Below the pieces are notes generated by a model, which did not search any database, had not been told where the DNA came from, and saw only the letters and a program-made list of their open reading frames with translations. Made by a program: the position numbers and the translations under genes. Of a stretch of 64,000 nt of DNA, positions 1 to 8,232 are shown in pieces (the stretch's first letter is position 1; each line of letters begins with the position of its first letter). The stretch lies in contig NZ_JBCFZM010000002.1 in assembly GCF_038594605.1 (NCBI RefSeq), positions 496,001 to 560,000 on the forward strand. The letters are read 5' to 3'. Source of the stretch: Alteriqipengyuania bathyomarina_B. Lineage in GTDB: Bacteria > Pseudomonadota > Alphaproteobacteria > Sphingomonadales > Sphingomonadaceae.

Positions 1-948
1 CCGTCTTTGACGGCAGGGCGGATGCTGATTTCGGCGGCGCGGGCGCAAACGCTCAAGCTGGCGAACCAGCGGGCGGCGGCGGTGCCGCATTCTCCGGTGC
101 TGATCGAGGGGGGCGAGGCGTTCACGCTCGATCTGGCGCGTGCCGTTTCGGACCCCGCGCTCGACCTAGCCAATCCGATGAAAGGGCCGTTCCGGGCGCT
201 TCCCCTGCCCGAACACGACTGGCCGCAGACCGCGCTGGAAATCGCCCGCCGCGCCGGAATCCTGCCCGCCTTCCTCATCGATCCCGACCCGGCGGACCAG
301 CCCGTGATGGTAACAGCCGCCGATCTCGCGGCATTTTCCGCGCCCGATACGCTGCGGATCGCCGCCCGCACCCGGTTGCCGACCGCGGCCGCCGAGCAGG
401 CCGAGATCGCGATCTTCCGCTCGCCTGCGGATATGCGCGAGCATGCCGCGCTCATCATCGGGCGGCAGAGCTCCGATGCGACGCCGCTGGTGCGTGTGCA
501 TTCCGAATGCCTGACGGGCGATGTGTTCGGCAGTCTCAAGTGCGATTGCGGGCCGCAGCTCGATGCGGCGTTGCACGTTTTTGCGCAGGAAGCGGATCGA
601 GGCGGCTACGGCGTGGTATTGTACCTGCGTCAGGAGGGGCGCGGAATCGGCCTCGTCAACAAGCTGCGCGCCTATCGCCTGCAGGAACAGGGGCACGATA
701 CGGTCGACGCGAACCGGCGGCTCGGCCTGCCGGACGAGGCGCGAGACTTTCCCATTGCGGGACGGATGTTATCCCTACTGGGGATTCCACGCATAAAGCT
801 GCTGACGAATAACCCGGCGAAGCTTAGCGCCCTGCAGGAACAGGGCATAGAAATCGTCGAAAGGGTTCCCTTGAACACGGGCAACAACCCCCATAACGCA
901 CGCTATCTGGCGACCAAGCGCGACCGATCGGGCCACCTCCTGCCATGA
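1..948 (+). CDS. ribA: GTP cyclohydrolase II, 5' end outside window
   Basis: Converts GTP to 2,5-diamino-6-ribosylamino-pyrimidinone 5'-phosphate plus formate, the first step of riboflavin synthesis, in the cytoplasm. The zinc-binding cysteines of the family are visible as SEC...KCDC (about residues 168, 179 and 181 counted from a TTG at 7), followed by the GTP-site motif LRQEGRGIGL and, near the C-terminus, TNNPAK and LNTGNN. The frame is open back to base 1 and the N-terminal extension usual in this order would lie upstream, so I treat it as truncated by the window edge rather than starting at the TTG at 7. It overlaps the following acetyltransferase by an ATGA, suggesting co-transcription. 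Confidence 0.93.
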   Translation, partial: PSLTAGRMLISAARAQTLKLANQRAAAVPHSPVLIEGGEAFTLDLARAVSDPALDLANPMKGPFRALPLPEHDWPQTALEIARRAGILPAFLIDPDPADQPVMVTAADLAAFSAPDTLRIAARTRLPTAAAEQAEIAIFRSPADMREHAALIIGRQSSDATPLVRVHSECLTGDVFGSLKCDCGPQLDAALHVFAQEADRGGYGVVLYLRQEGRGIGLVNKLRAYRLQEQGHDTVDANRRLGLPDEARDFPIAGRMLSLLGIPRIKLLTNNPAKLSALQEQGIEIVERVPLNTGNNPHNARYLATKRDRSGHLLP

Positions 949-1466
949 GGAGGCTGACGATCCGCGAGGAGCAGCCGAACGATATTCCAGCCATCCACGC
1001 GTTGACCCGGGCAGCCTTTGCCAAGGCGACCCATGCGGCAGGAAACGAGCAGGATATCGTCGATGCGCTGCGCGCCGATGGCGACCTGACGCTGTCGCTG
1101 GTTGCGACCAATATGGACGAGGCGATCGTCGGACATATCGCCTTCTCTCCGGTCGCTATCTCCGACGGGACGAAGGGCTGGTACGGCGCGGGGCCGGTTT
1201 CGGTCATGCCGACGCGCCAGCGGACCGGAATCGGTTCGGAACTCGCCGAGGACGGCATCGAACGACTGCGCAAGATCGGCGCCAAGGGGATCGTCCTGCT
1301 TGGCGATCCGGGCTATTATGATCGTTTCGGGTTCAGCTGCGATCCGGACCTGTTCCTGCGGGATGCCCCGCCGGAATATTTCCAGGTCCGTGCGCTGACC
1401 GACGAACCGCGGCCCAAGGGCGAAGTGACCTATGCGCCCGGCTTCGCTGCGCAGTCGAAGGGCTAG
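945..1466 (+). CDS. GNAT family N-acetyltransferase (YhbS-like)
   Basis: A 173-residue acetyl-CoA dependent N-acyltransferase; the substrate cannot be read from sequence. The acetyl-CoA pyrophosphate loop is seen as RQRTGIGSEL near residue 91, and the later YYDRFGF segment and overall length fit the YhbS-like branch of GNAT enzymes. The start codon overlaps the ribA stop (ATGA), so it is probably translated from the same message. Its stop abuts the stop of the convergent beta-helix gene with no intervening base. No link to riboflavin synthesis is implied beyond position. Confidence 0.85.
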   Translation: MRRLTIREEQPNDIPAIHALTRAAFAKATHAAGNEQDIVDALRADGDLTLSLVATNMDEAIVGHIAFSPVAISDGTKGWYGAGPVSVMPTRQRTGIGSELAEDGIERLRKIGAKGIVLLGDPGYYDRFGFSCDPDLFLRDAPPEYFQVRALTDEPRPKGEVTYAPGFAAQSKG

Positions 1467-2477
1467 CTAGCGCCGCTCGAACGGCTTGAGGCCACTGGCA
1501 AGGCGATTGTCGTCGATCCGCAGGCTCGCGCCCGTCCAGTCGGCGACGAAGGTGGTGTTGCGTTCCACATTGGGGGCGATGCGCGCGTCGTTGCCAGCGA
1601 TCACCAGACCGTCGGAACCGTGCAGTTGCTCTTCTGCACCCACCGCGATGAAGGCGGAATAGTTTTCCTTGTCACGGCCCTGCACGAACCAGTTATTGGT
1701 GATCTGGCCGCGCGCTCCGGCAGGCAGATCGATCATGTAGTTGGTCGCCCGGCCGTTCGAATCGTCGAAACTGGACGCCGCGATCTCGACCATGGCGGCG
1801 CGCGATTTCACGTAGTGACCGCCCGTGCCCTGCTCGAACCGGCTGCGGGTCGCGCGGAAATGGCCGATCGCGCCGGTATAGATCGAATGCGCGCAGCCCG
1901 CCGAATTCTCGCACGTGCCCAGCGCGGTGAAGGTAGAACGGTCAACCACCAGCCGCATCGAGGGATCGCTGGAAGTCAGGATGCCCTGCTGGCTGTTGCG
2001 GAACCAGCTGTTGGCGACGGTGAGCGTGCCGGCTTCCTGCCGGATGCCCGCGCCATTGCCATCGGCGACGCCGATATTGCTGAAGATGATGCCCGAAACG
2101 CTCGCCTCGGCGCCGCGCAGCACGAGAGCGGCCTTGCCTTCGCACGCGGTGCCGGTGAATTCGACTTCGCCCGGCTCGGTCGCGAGAAAGGCGACTCGGC
2201 CTTCGCTTTGTACCGCGCATTGGCGATAGGTGCCCGGCGCAATGGCAATGCTGCCCTCGCCCGATCCGATCGCATCGACGGCGGCCTGCAGGTTGGCATA
2301 GCCGCGATTGGTCTCGACCACCGTGAAGGGCGTCGAGGAAGGCTGAGCCATCAGCGCGGCAAGCGGGATCATCGCCACTGCCGTTACGGCAACGACCACC
2401 GCGACGACCATGGACGGCCTGCCGAGCGTGGAACGGCTGGGAAGAGCGGGCGTGCTGCGTTGGCGATCGTGGGTCAT
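1467..2477 (-). CDS. Right-handed parallel beta-helix repeat protein, membrane anchored
   Basis: A 336-residue protein with a short basic N-terminus, one hydrophobic segment at about residues 22-44, and then a long run of short beta-strand repeats rich in Asn, Gly, Ser and small hydrophobics (for example NSWFRNSQQGI, ITNNWF, VIAGNDARI). This is the pattern of pectate-lyase-like right-handed beta-helices. The anchor places the helix in the periplasm or exports it. Four cysteines in the helix could form disulfides. I see no catalytic triad that would assign a polysaccharide lyase or hydrolase activity. The substrate is unknown; a role in binding or modifying extracellular polysaccharide is only a family-level guess. 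Confidence 0.75.
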   Translation of the reverse strand: MTHDRQRSTPALPSRSTLGRPSMVVAVVVAVTAVAMIPLAALMAQPSSTPFTVVETNRGYANLQAAVDAIGSGEGSIAIAPGTYRQCAVQSEGRVAFLATEPGEVEFTGTACEGKAALVLRGAEASVSGIIFSNIGVADGNGAGIRQEAGTLTVANSWFRNSQQGILTSSDPSMRLVVDRSTFTALGTCENSAGCAHSIYTGAIGHFRATRSRFEQGTGGHYVKSRAAMVEIAASSFDDSNGRATNYMIDLPAGARGQITNNWFVQGRDKENYSAFIAVGAEEQLHGSDGLVIAGNDARIAPNVERNTTFVADWTGASLRIDDNRLASGLKPFERR

Positions 2478-2641
2478 GGACCGGCATTAGCGAATAATGG
2501 TAAACGCACTGCTAACCCCTCCGATTGACCAGCAAGGTGGCATTTCCCTTTGCCCGGTGCGCGTTCCTCTGCTTAATTCGCCGGTGCGCGGGCGACGCCG
2601 GATCGTCGGCTCGCGACAATTTTCAACCGGAGGATGGGCAG

Positions 2642-2974
2642 ATGAAATTCACTATTGCGATGGGCCGCATGGGCCTGATCGGCGTGGGCGCACTGGCGCT
2701 GGCCGCTTGCGGCGATTCCGACAATGCCAGCGACGAAGTCGTCGCCGAGGATGTCGAGATCGTGGCCGATGAACAGCTCGACGATATCACCGACATGCCC
2801 GTCGACGACGATGCCGTCGCCACGCCCGAACCGATGCCGGTGCCGGTCGAAACGCAAAGCGCCGAGGAACGAGTCGAGGCGGAACGCGAGCGGATGCAGG
2901 ACACCGCTGCCGACGCCGAGCAGGCCGCTGCCGACATCCAGGCCGAACTGGAAAAGATGCAGACCGAAAACTGA
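2642..2974 (+). CDS. Small acidic lipoprotein with coiled-coil tail
   Basis: A 110-residue protein starting MKFTIAMGRMGLIGVG, with a lipobox LAAC that makes the Cys at about residue 22 the likely lipidated residue. The mature part is very acidic, has a Pro-rich linker (EPMPVPVE), and ends in an alpha-helical, Glu/Ala-rich segment with heptad-like spacing (EERVEAERERMQD...EQAAADIQAEL). The ATG at 2642 is preceded by GGAGG at about 2630-2634, which is why I prefer it over in-frame starts further upstream. Function unknown; small envelope lipoproteins of this kind are common in Sphingomonadales. Confidence 0.75.
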   Translation: MKFTIAMGRMGLIGVGALALAACGDSDNASDEVVAEDVEIVADEQLDDITDMPVDDDAVATPEPMPVPVETQSAEERVEAERERMQDTAADAEQAAADIQAELEKMQTEN

Positions 2975-2993
2975 TCCTGCCCAACAGGGCTTA

Positions 2994-3024
2994 CGTGGGC
3001 GGCGTGCAAGGTGCGTCGCCCACG
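2994..3024 (+). terminator. Possible weak terminator hairpin
   Basis: The arms cgtgggcg (2994-3001) and cgcccacg (3017-3024) form an 8-bp perfect stem 20 bases after the lipoprotein stop and before the acyl-CoA dehydrogenase. There is no U-run directly after the stem, so intrinsic termination is uncertain. Confidence 0.35.
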
Positions 3025-3057
3025 ATCTGACTGATTATTTGAACTGAAAGGCCATGC

Positions 3058-4233
3058 ATGTCGGGAATGGACGCGGATACCTTCGAGCAGTTTCACGAGC
3101 AATTGCAGCGCTATGTCCGCGAGCGGTTGATCCCGGCCGAGAAGGACGTGATCGCGAACGACAAGATTCCCGCGGATATCGTCGATGAAATGAAGGACAT
3201 GGGCCTGTTCGGCCTGACCGTGCCCGAGGAATATGGCGGCGCTGGCCTGTCCGTCACGCAATATGCGCAGACGGTGAAGACGATGGCCTACGCCGCGCCC
3301 GCCTTCCGCTCCATCTTCTCGATCAACGTCGGGATGTTCAATTCGGCGATCAAGAATGGCGGCACCGACGCACAGAAAGCCGAATGGTGGCCGCGCATCG
3401 CGGGCGGAGAGATCGCCTGTTTCGGCCTGACCGAGCCGGGCAGCGGATCGGACTCTGCGGCGATGCAGACCACCGCCAAGCCCGATCCGGACGGCAATGG
3501 CTGGATCCTCAATGGATCGAAGCGCTACATCACCAACGCCCCGCATGCCGACGTCGCGCTGATCATGGCGCGGACCGAGAAGGAGGCGCTGCCCAAGAAC
3601 GCGCATGTCAGCGCCTTCATCGTGCCGATGGACACGCCCGGCATGTCGACCGGCAGCCCCGATCACAAGATGGGCCAGGCGGGCAGCCATGTGTCCGACG
3701 TCTATCTGGAAGACGTGCACGTTCCCGCCGACGCGCTACTCGGCGGCGAGACCGGCCAGGGCTTCCGTTTCGCGATGCAGAGCCTCGACAATGGTCGCAT
3801 TTCGGTGGGCGCGGCCAGCACGGGTTACGCCAAGCGCGCGCTCGACAGTGCGGTCCGCTATGCCAACGAACGGCAGGCCTTCGGCGAGCCGATCGCCAAT
3901 TTCCAGCTGATCCAGGCGATGCTGGCCGAAAGCTGGACCGAAATCTATGCGGCCGAGGCCATGATGGCGGACGTGACCGCACGCGTGGATCGCGGCGAGA
4001 ACACGATCAAGCACGCCGCCGCGTTCAAGGTCTTCGCCTCCGAAATGTGCGGCCGGGTGGTCGACCGGGTGGTCCAGATCTACGGCGGAGCGGGTTACCT
4101 CACCGAATACGACGCGGAGCGCTTCTTCCGCGATGCGCGGCTCTACCGCATCTACGAAGGCACCACGCAGATCCTGCAATTGCAGGTCGCCAAGCACATG
4201 CTGCGCGAATTCGCGGCGGGGGTGCAGGCATGA
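3058..4233 (+). CDS. Acyl-CoA dehydrogenase
   Basis: A 391-residue FAD flavoenzyme that oxidises acyl-CoA to enoyl-CoA in the cytoplasm, passing electrons to ETF. The N-terminal helical domain is followed by the signature FGLTEPGSGSD (about residues 121-131), the SKRYITNAP strand, and the C-terminal catalytic YEGTTQI with Glu near residue 367. The start has AAAGG eight bases upstream. It overlaps the next gene, a thiolase, by ATGA, forming a two-gene beta-oxidation-type unit. Chain length and branching preference cannot be read from the sequence; similarity in the YEGT loop to short-chain or branched-chain members is only suggestive. Confidence 0.93.
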   Translation: MSGMDADTFEQFHEQLQRYVRERLIPAEKDVIANDKIPADIVDEMKDMGLFGLTVPEEYGGAGLSVTQYAQTVKTMAYAAPAFRSIFSINVGMFNSAIKNGGTDAQKAEWWPRIAGGEIACFGLTEPGSGSDSAAMQTTAKPDPDGNGWILNGSKRYITNAPHADVALIMARTEKEALPKNAHVSAFIVPMDTPGMSTGSPDHKMGQAGSHVSDVYLEDVHVPADALLGGETGQGFRFAMQSLDNGRISVGAASTGYAKRALDSAVRYANERQAFGEPIANFQLIQAMLAESWTEIYAAEAMMADVTARVDRGENTIKHAAAFKVFASEMCGRVVDRVVQIYGGAGYLTEYDAERFFRDARLYRIYEGTTQILQLQVAKHMLREFAAGVQA

Positions 4234-5450
4234 GCGCGCTGCGCCGTGCCGCCATCGTTTCGCCCCTGCGCACGCCGGTCGGGAGATTTCTCGGCACGCT
4301 GACCCCGCTCGAGGCGGGGCCGCTCGCTGCGCAGATGATCGGGGCGCTGGTGAAGCGCAGCGGCGTCGATCCCTCGCGGGTCGACGATGTGGTGCTCGCG
4401 CAAGGCTATGGCAGTGGCGAGGCGCCCGCCATTGGGCGCTGGGCGTGGCTCGCCGCCGGGCTACCCATCGAAGTCCCCGGCTTCCAGCTCGATCGGCGCT
4501 GCGGCTCGGGGCTGCAGGCCGTGATCGAGGCGGCGATGATGGTCCAGACGGGCGCTGCCGATTGCGTGCTGGCGGGCGGCGTCGAGTCGATGTCGAACGT
4601 GGAGCATTATACCACAAAGGCGCGCCACGGCGCGAAGATGGGCGACATGGCGCTGTGGGACCGGCTGACGCGCGGCCGCCTGATGAGCCAGCCGATCGAG
4701 CGCTTCGGCGTGATCTCGGGCATGATTGAAACGGCGGAAAACCTTGCGAAAGATTACGGCATTAGCCGTGAGGCAGCCGACCAGTACGCGGTCTCGTCCC
4801 ACCAGAAGGCGGCGGCGGCGTGGGATGCGGGCAATTTCGATGCGCAGCTCGTTCCGGTCGAAGTGCCGCAGCGCAAGGGCGATCCCGCGCGGTTCGAGCG
4901 CGACGAGGGCTTCCGTCCCGATGCGTCGATGGAAACGCTCGGCAGCCTGCGCCCGATCGAGAAGGACGGGATCGTCACCGCGGGCAACGCCAGCCAGCAG
5001 AACGACGCCGCCGCCGCGTGCCTGGTGGTCGCGGAGGACAAGCTCGCCGAGCTGGGTCTCGAGCCGATGCTGTGGTTCGAAGGCTGGGCGGCTGCGGGCT
5101 GCGATCCGGCGCGCATGGGTATCGGCCCGGTCCCGGCGACCGAGCGTTTGTTCGCGCGTACCGGCAAGGGGTGGGACGATATCGACCTCGTCGAACTCAA
5201 CGAAGCCTTCGCGCCGCAGGTACTGGCTGTGCTGAAGGGCTGGGGTTGGAGCGAGGACGATTCGCGCCGCGACATGCTGAACGTCAATGGATCGGGCATC
5301 TCACTCGGCCATCCGATCGGCGCGACCGGGGGGCGTATCCTGGCCGACATGGCGCACGAGTTGCACCGCCGCGAGGGTCGCTTTTCGTTGGAGACGATGT
5401 GTATCGGCGGCGGGCAGGGCCTCGCTGCGCTGTTCGAACGCGCGGCTTGA
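4230..5450 (+). CDS. Acetyl-CoA C-acyltransferase (thiolase)
   Basis: A 406-residue thiolase that cleaves 3-ketoacyl-CoA, or condenses acyl-CoA units in reverse. All catalytic landmarks are present: nucleophilic Cys91 in RRCGSGLQ, NEAFAPQ, the GHPIGATG histidine loop, and the second active-site Cys in MCIGGGQG near the C-terminus. The ATG at 4230 overlaps the preceding dehydrogenase stop (ATGA), which fixes the start although the frame stays open far upstream. Co-translation with the dehydrogenase suggests they act in succession on one acyl-CoA. A second, distinct thiolase lies at 16071. Confidence 0.93.
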   Translation: MSALRRAAIVSPLRTPVGRFLGTLTPLEAGPLAAQMIGALVKRSGVDPSRVDDVVLAQGYGSGEAPAIGRWAWLAAGLPIEVPGFQLDRRCGSGLQAVIEAAMMVQTGAADCVLAGGVESMSNVEHYTTKARHGAKMGDMALWDRLTRGRLMSQPIERFGVISGMIETAENLAKDYGISREAADQYAVSSHQKAAAAWDAGNFDAQLVPVEVPQRKGDPARFERDEGFRPDASMETLGSLRPIEKDGIVTAGNASQQNDAAAACLVVAEDKLAELGLEPMLWFEGWAAAGCDPARMGIGPVPATERLFARTGKGWDDIDLVELNEAFAPQVLAVLKGWGWSEDDSRRDMLNVNGSGISLGHPIGATGGRILADMAHELHRREGRFSLETMCIGGGQGLAALFERAA

Positions 5451-5539
5451 GCATCGGTCGGCGGCAACCCGGGTTCGCGCAAGAGGCTCGCAAGGCGAGG
5501 AAAATTGCGCTTTTCGGGCTGCCTTGGTAAGGGAACCCT

Positions 5540-6475
5540 ATGGAAACCCTCCTCGAAAACGAAACCGATTACGCGACCATTCCGACCCCCTCGGACAGCG
5601 TGTTCACCGCGCCGCTCCAGCGCCCGTCGCACGTGAGCGAAGACTGGCTCGAACCGCAGTCGAGCTACGATTCGGACGACGACTCTGTCTGGAACGATCT
5701 CTACGCGCGGCAGATGAACCTGCTGCCCGGGCGCGCCTGCTCGGCCTTCATGCAGGGGCTCGAAAAGCTCAATCTGGATCGCGGCGGCGTGCCCGATTTC
5801 AAGGAAATCTCTGAAGAGCTCGACCGGCTGACCGGCTGGAGTGTGGTGGCGGTGCCCGGCCTCGTCCCCGATCAGGTGTTCTTCTATCACCTCGCCAACC
5901 GGCGTTTCCCGGCGGGCAACTTCATCCGCACCCGCGAAACCTTCGATTACATCCAGGAGCCGGACGTCTTTCACGACGTGTTCGGCCATGTCCCCATGCT
6001 GACCGATCCGGTCTTCGCCGACTATATGGAAGCCTATGGCAAGGCCGGTTGGCGTGCCATGCAGTATAATCGGCTGAAGGCGCTCGGCGCGCTTTACTGG
6101 TACACGGTCGAGTTCGGTCTCATCCTCGAAGAAGGCGATCTGCGCGCCTATGGCGCCGGCATCCTCTCGGGCCCGACCGAGGTGCAATATTCGGTGGAGG
6201 CGAAAAGCCCCAACCGGATCATGCTCGATGTCGATCGGGTCATGCGCACCGATTATGTGATCTCGGACCTCCAGAACACCTATTTCGTGATCGAGAGTTT
6301 CGAGGATCTGTTTCACCGGACCGAAGAGCGCGATTTCGAACGGCTTTACCAACGCCTGCCCGCAAACTTCACCTATGCGACGACCGCAGTGATCGACACC
6401 GACGATGTGCTGCAGATCGGGACGCAGGAATATAGCCTGCGCGGCGGCCTGGGCAGCGGAGCGCGGCCCGTCTGA
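5540..6475 (+). CDS. phhA: Phenylalanine 4-monooxygenase
   Basis: Hydroxylates L-phenylalanine to L-tyrosine with tetrahydropterin and O2 at a mononuclear iron. The iron ligands of the aromatic amino acid hydroxylase family are visible: His145 and His150 in FHDVFGHVPML and Glu191 in WYTVEFGLI. At 311 residues it is a single-domain bacterial form with no ACT regulatory domain. An AAGGGA Shine-Dalgarno sequence precedes the ATG. No pterin recycling gene (phhB) is adjacent; it stands alone after the thiolase, with an 89-base gap. Confidence 0.95.
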   Translation: METLLENETDYATIPTPSDSVFTAPLQRPSHVSEDWLEPQSSYDSDDDSVWNDLYARQMNLLPGRACSAFMQGLEKLNLDRGGVPDFKEISEELDRLTGWSVVAVPGLVPDQVFFYHLANRRFPAGNFIRTRETFDYIQEPDVFHDVFGHVPMLTDPVFADYMEAYGKAGWRAMQYNRLKALGALYWYTVEFGLILEEGDLRAYGAGILSGPTEVQYSVEAKSPNRIMLDVDRVMRTDYVISDLQNTYFVIESFEDLFHRTEERDFERLYQRLPANFTYATTAVIDTDDVLQIGTQEYSLRGGLGSGARPV

Positions 6476-6554
6476 TCAGCCCCGCCTGATCAGCCGGGTC
6501 TGCCAATGCGCCCTGCGCGCGGCCCCCGGCGCATTCTCTTACAGGCAAACGAAA

Positions 6555-6582
6555 ACCGGCCCCGAATCGCTTCGGGGCCGGT
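6555..6582. terminator. Bidirectional terminator between phhA and lipoprotein gene
   Basis: A perfect 11-bp stem, accggccccga (6555-6565) with tcggggccggt (6572-6582), has a 6-base loop. It lies between two convergent genes. On the minus strand the stem is followed by TTTTCGTTT, a reasonable U-tract, so it best serves the lipoprotein transcript; on the plus strand the tail is weaker. Confidence 0.7.
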
Positions 6583-6609
6583 CGAAATCATCGAGAAGAT
6601 GAAGCGCGA

Positions 6610-6870
6610 TTACTCGGCGGCTTCTTCTTCCATGGTTTCTTCGGTGGCTTCGTCGGTCATGGGGTCTTCGGCCATCGCGTCTTCAGCCATCGTGTCTTCG
6701 GCCATGGCGTCTTCGGCCATGGTGTCTTCAGCCATCGTGTCTTCCATCGCGGTGTCTTCCGCCATGGTGTCTTCGGTGGTGGTTTCTTCGGCGGTTTCAC
6801 CGCAAGCGGCAACGCCGAGGCCCAGAGCAACGGTCGACGCGAGCATGGCGGTCTTGAAAATGGTCTTCAT
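6610..6870 (-). CDS. Repeat-rich acidic lipoprotein
   Basis: An 86-residue protein beginning MKTIFKTAMLASTVALG with a lipobox VAAC, so lipidation at Cys23 is expected. Residues 35-69 are seven tandem five-residue units of the type TMAED/AMAED, followed by a Glu-rich tail; there is almost no basic residue after the signal peptide. The ATG at 6870 is preceded by GGGGAAGAATC, a good ribosome site, and is preferred to an upstream ATG at 6924. Function unknown. The strongly acidic repeat could bind cations or act as a spacer, but nothing in the sequence proves that. Confidence 0.7.
   Translation of the reverse strand: MKTIFKTAMLASTVALGLGVAACGETAEETTTEDTMAEDTAMEDTMAEDTMAEDAMAEDTMAEDAMAEDPMTDEATEETMEEEAAE
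6664..6768 (-). repeat. Seven tandem 15-bp units coding (T/A)MAED
   Basis: In-frame minisatellite inside the acidic lipoprotein gene. Each 15-base unit on the plus strand is a variant of gtcttcggccatggt or gtcttcagccatcgt. Units differ mostly at third codon positions and in Thr/Ala exchange; one unit (TAMED) carries a permuted order, suggesting slippage or unequal exchange history. Confidence 0.85.
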
Positions 6871-6975
6871 GATTCTTCCCCTTGGATTGGTTGGGCCATC
6901 GGCATAGCCATCTTTTGGCCACACGGATACCCTGAATTTGCCTCAATCCATCCCGGAAGGGCACATCGGAGGGGG

Positions 6976-7239
6976 TTAGCGTCGCTTGGGCGGCGCCATA
7001 ATCGACACGAGTGCCAGGACGGCACAGCCGCTCGCCAGCGAGACGACCAGAGCTTCGGCGCCGAGCGTCTTGAGCAGCGGAAGGTCGCTGACAGCGACGC
7101 CCGACAGGACCGTCGATCCAGCGCCCAGCCCCACTCGCAGCCATGCGGCGCGGCTGTCTTCCGCTCCGGTTACGAGCGCAACCAGCCATCCGAGAACGGC
7201 GCCGCTGCAAAGAAGTACAATGAGTCCCATGGGTTCCAT
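6976..7239 (-). CDS. Small membrane protein, GlsB/YeaQ-like
   Basis: An 87-residue hydrophobic protein with about three membrane segments separated by short loops: GLIVLLCSGAVLGWLVAL, then WLRVGLGAGSTVLSGVAV, then ALVVSLASGCAVLALVSI, and a basic end PPKRR. The first helix followed by Gly-rich short helices resembles the transglycosylase-associated GlsB/YeaQ/YmgE family, but the match is weak. The start may be the ATG at 7239 or the one at 7230. An inverted repeat lies immediately upstream. Function unknown. Confidence 0.55.
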   Translation of the reverse strand: MEPMGLIVLLCSGAVLGWLVALVTGAEDSRAAWLRVGLGAGSTVLSGVAVSDLPLLKTLGAEALVVSLASGCAVLALVSIMAPPKRR

Positions 7240-7240
7240 C

Positions 7241-7266
7241 GGAAAATTGACATTAGTGAATTTTCC
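7241..7266. promoter_or_regulatory. Inverted repeat, candidate operator
   Basis: Arms ggaaaatt (7241-7248) and aattttcc (7259-7266) are a perfect 8-bp inverted repeat with a 10-base spacer, one base away from the start codon of the small membrane protein gene. On the minus strand TTGGGC and TAATGT, 16 bases apart, overlap the repeat and could be the promoter. Binding protein unknown. Confidence 0.35.
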
Positions 7267-7342
7267 AAACAGCCCAACCCGGGCTTGGTTCCCGCCCCCG
7301 CCGAGAGCTTGCTGCGCCCCCCCGCCGGCGACCTAGGGCGAC

Positions 7343-8152
7343 CTAGAATGCGAACAGCCAGATCAGCGTGACCGAACCGACCAGGATGCGATACCATGCG
7401 AAGGGAGCGAAGCCGCGCTTGCTGACATAGGCGACGAAGGCACGCACCACGACCAGCGCGACGAGGAAGCTGGCAAAGAAGCCGAGCGCAATGTGGGTCC
7501 AGCCTATGGTTGCAGTGCCGGCAAGCAGGTCGGGCTCCTGAACGATTTTCACCGCCGACGCGCCGAGCATGGTCGGCACCGCGAGGAAGAAGGAGAACTC
7601 GGCGGCCGTCTTGCGCCCGACGCCCATCGCCAGCGCGCCCATGATCGTCGCGCCCGAACGGCTGGTGCCAGGGATCATGGCGAGGCACTGGACGAAGCCG
7701 ATACCGATCGCGGTCTTCCAGGACAGCGTCTCTACGCCCTGCTCCTCGCGGGTGGGGATCGTCTTTTCGAGCACCAGGATGGCGATGCCGCCGATGATCA
7801 GCGCCACGGCGACGACAGCGGGGCTTTCGAGCATCGCGTCGATCACGTCGAGGATCAGCAGACCGATTACCGCCGCCGGCAGGAAGGCGAGAAAGATGTT
7901 GCGCAGGAAGATCAGCGAGGTCCGCTCTCCGCGCAGAAGCCCCATTCCCATGTCCCAGAAGGTGCGGAAATAGGTCACCACCACCGCCAGGATCGCGCCC
8001 AGCTGGATGATGACATTGAACTGGCGCCACTGCGCCGGATCGTATCCGAACCATGCCTGCGCCAGGATCAGGTGCCCGGTCGATGAAACCGGCAGGAACT
8101 CGGTCAGCCCTTCGAGGATGCCGAGCAGGATTGCGGTGACGATACTGTCCAT
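7343..8152 (-). CDS. uppP: Undecaprenyl-diphosphatase
   Basis: A 269-residue inner-membrane enzyme (BacA/UppP) that dephosphorylates undecaprenyl diphosphate so the lipid carrier can be reused for peptidoglycan and polysaccharide synthesis; overexpression of the family gives bacitracin resistance. The two family boxes are clear: EGLTEFLPVSSTGHLIL at about residues 14-30, and the second box MIPGTSRSGATIMGALAMG. Eight or so hydrophobic segments fill the rest. It is followed by the small membrane protein gene on the same strand after about 100 bases. Confidence 0.96.
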   Translation of the reverse strand: MDSIVTAILLGILEGLTEFLPVSSTGHLILAQAWFGYDPAQWRQFNVIIQLGAILAVVVTYFRTFWDMGMGLLRGERTSLIFLRNIFLAFLPAAVIGLLILDVIDAMLESPAVVAVALIIGGIAILVLEKTIPTREEQGVETLSWKTAIGIGFVQCLAMIPGTSRSGATIMGALAMGVGRKTAAEFSFFLAVPTMLGASAVKIVQEPDLLAGTATIGWTHIALGFFASFLVALVVVRAFVAYVSKRGFAPFAWYRILVGSVTLIWLFAF

Positions 8153-8171
8153 GGCTTGCGCTCAAAGCGAA

Positions 8172-8202
8172 GGGGCCGCGCAAGTCAAGCTCGCGCGGCC
8201 CC
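8172..8202 (-). terminator. Hairpin downstream of the M13 peptidase gene
   Basis: A 10-bp GC-rich perfect stem, ggggccgcgc with gcgcggcccc, has an 11-base loop and lies 30 bases after the peptidase stop and before uppP. The tail on the minus strand (TTCGCTTT) is only moderately U-rich, so termination is likely but not certain. Confidence 0.55.
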
Positions 8203-8232
8203 AGGATGTAATTAAGGCAAGCTTTTGCTGGC

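Noticed and set aside
3384..4229. Upstream extension of the thiolase frame
   Set aside because: It overlaps the acyl-CoA dehydrogenase in another frame; family similarity starts at the ATG at 4230.
4754..6352. 532-codon antisense frame across thiolase and phhA
   Set aside because: It spans two convincing sense genes and shows only the low-complexity composition of shadow frames.
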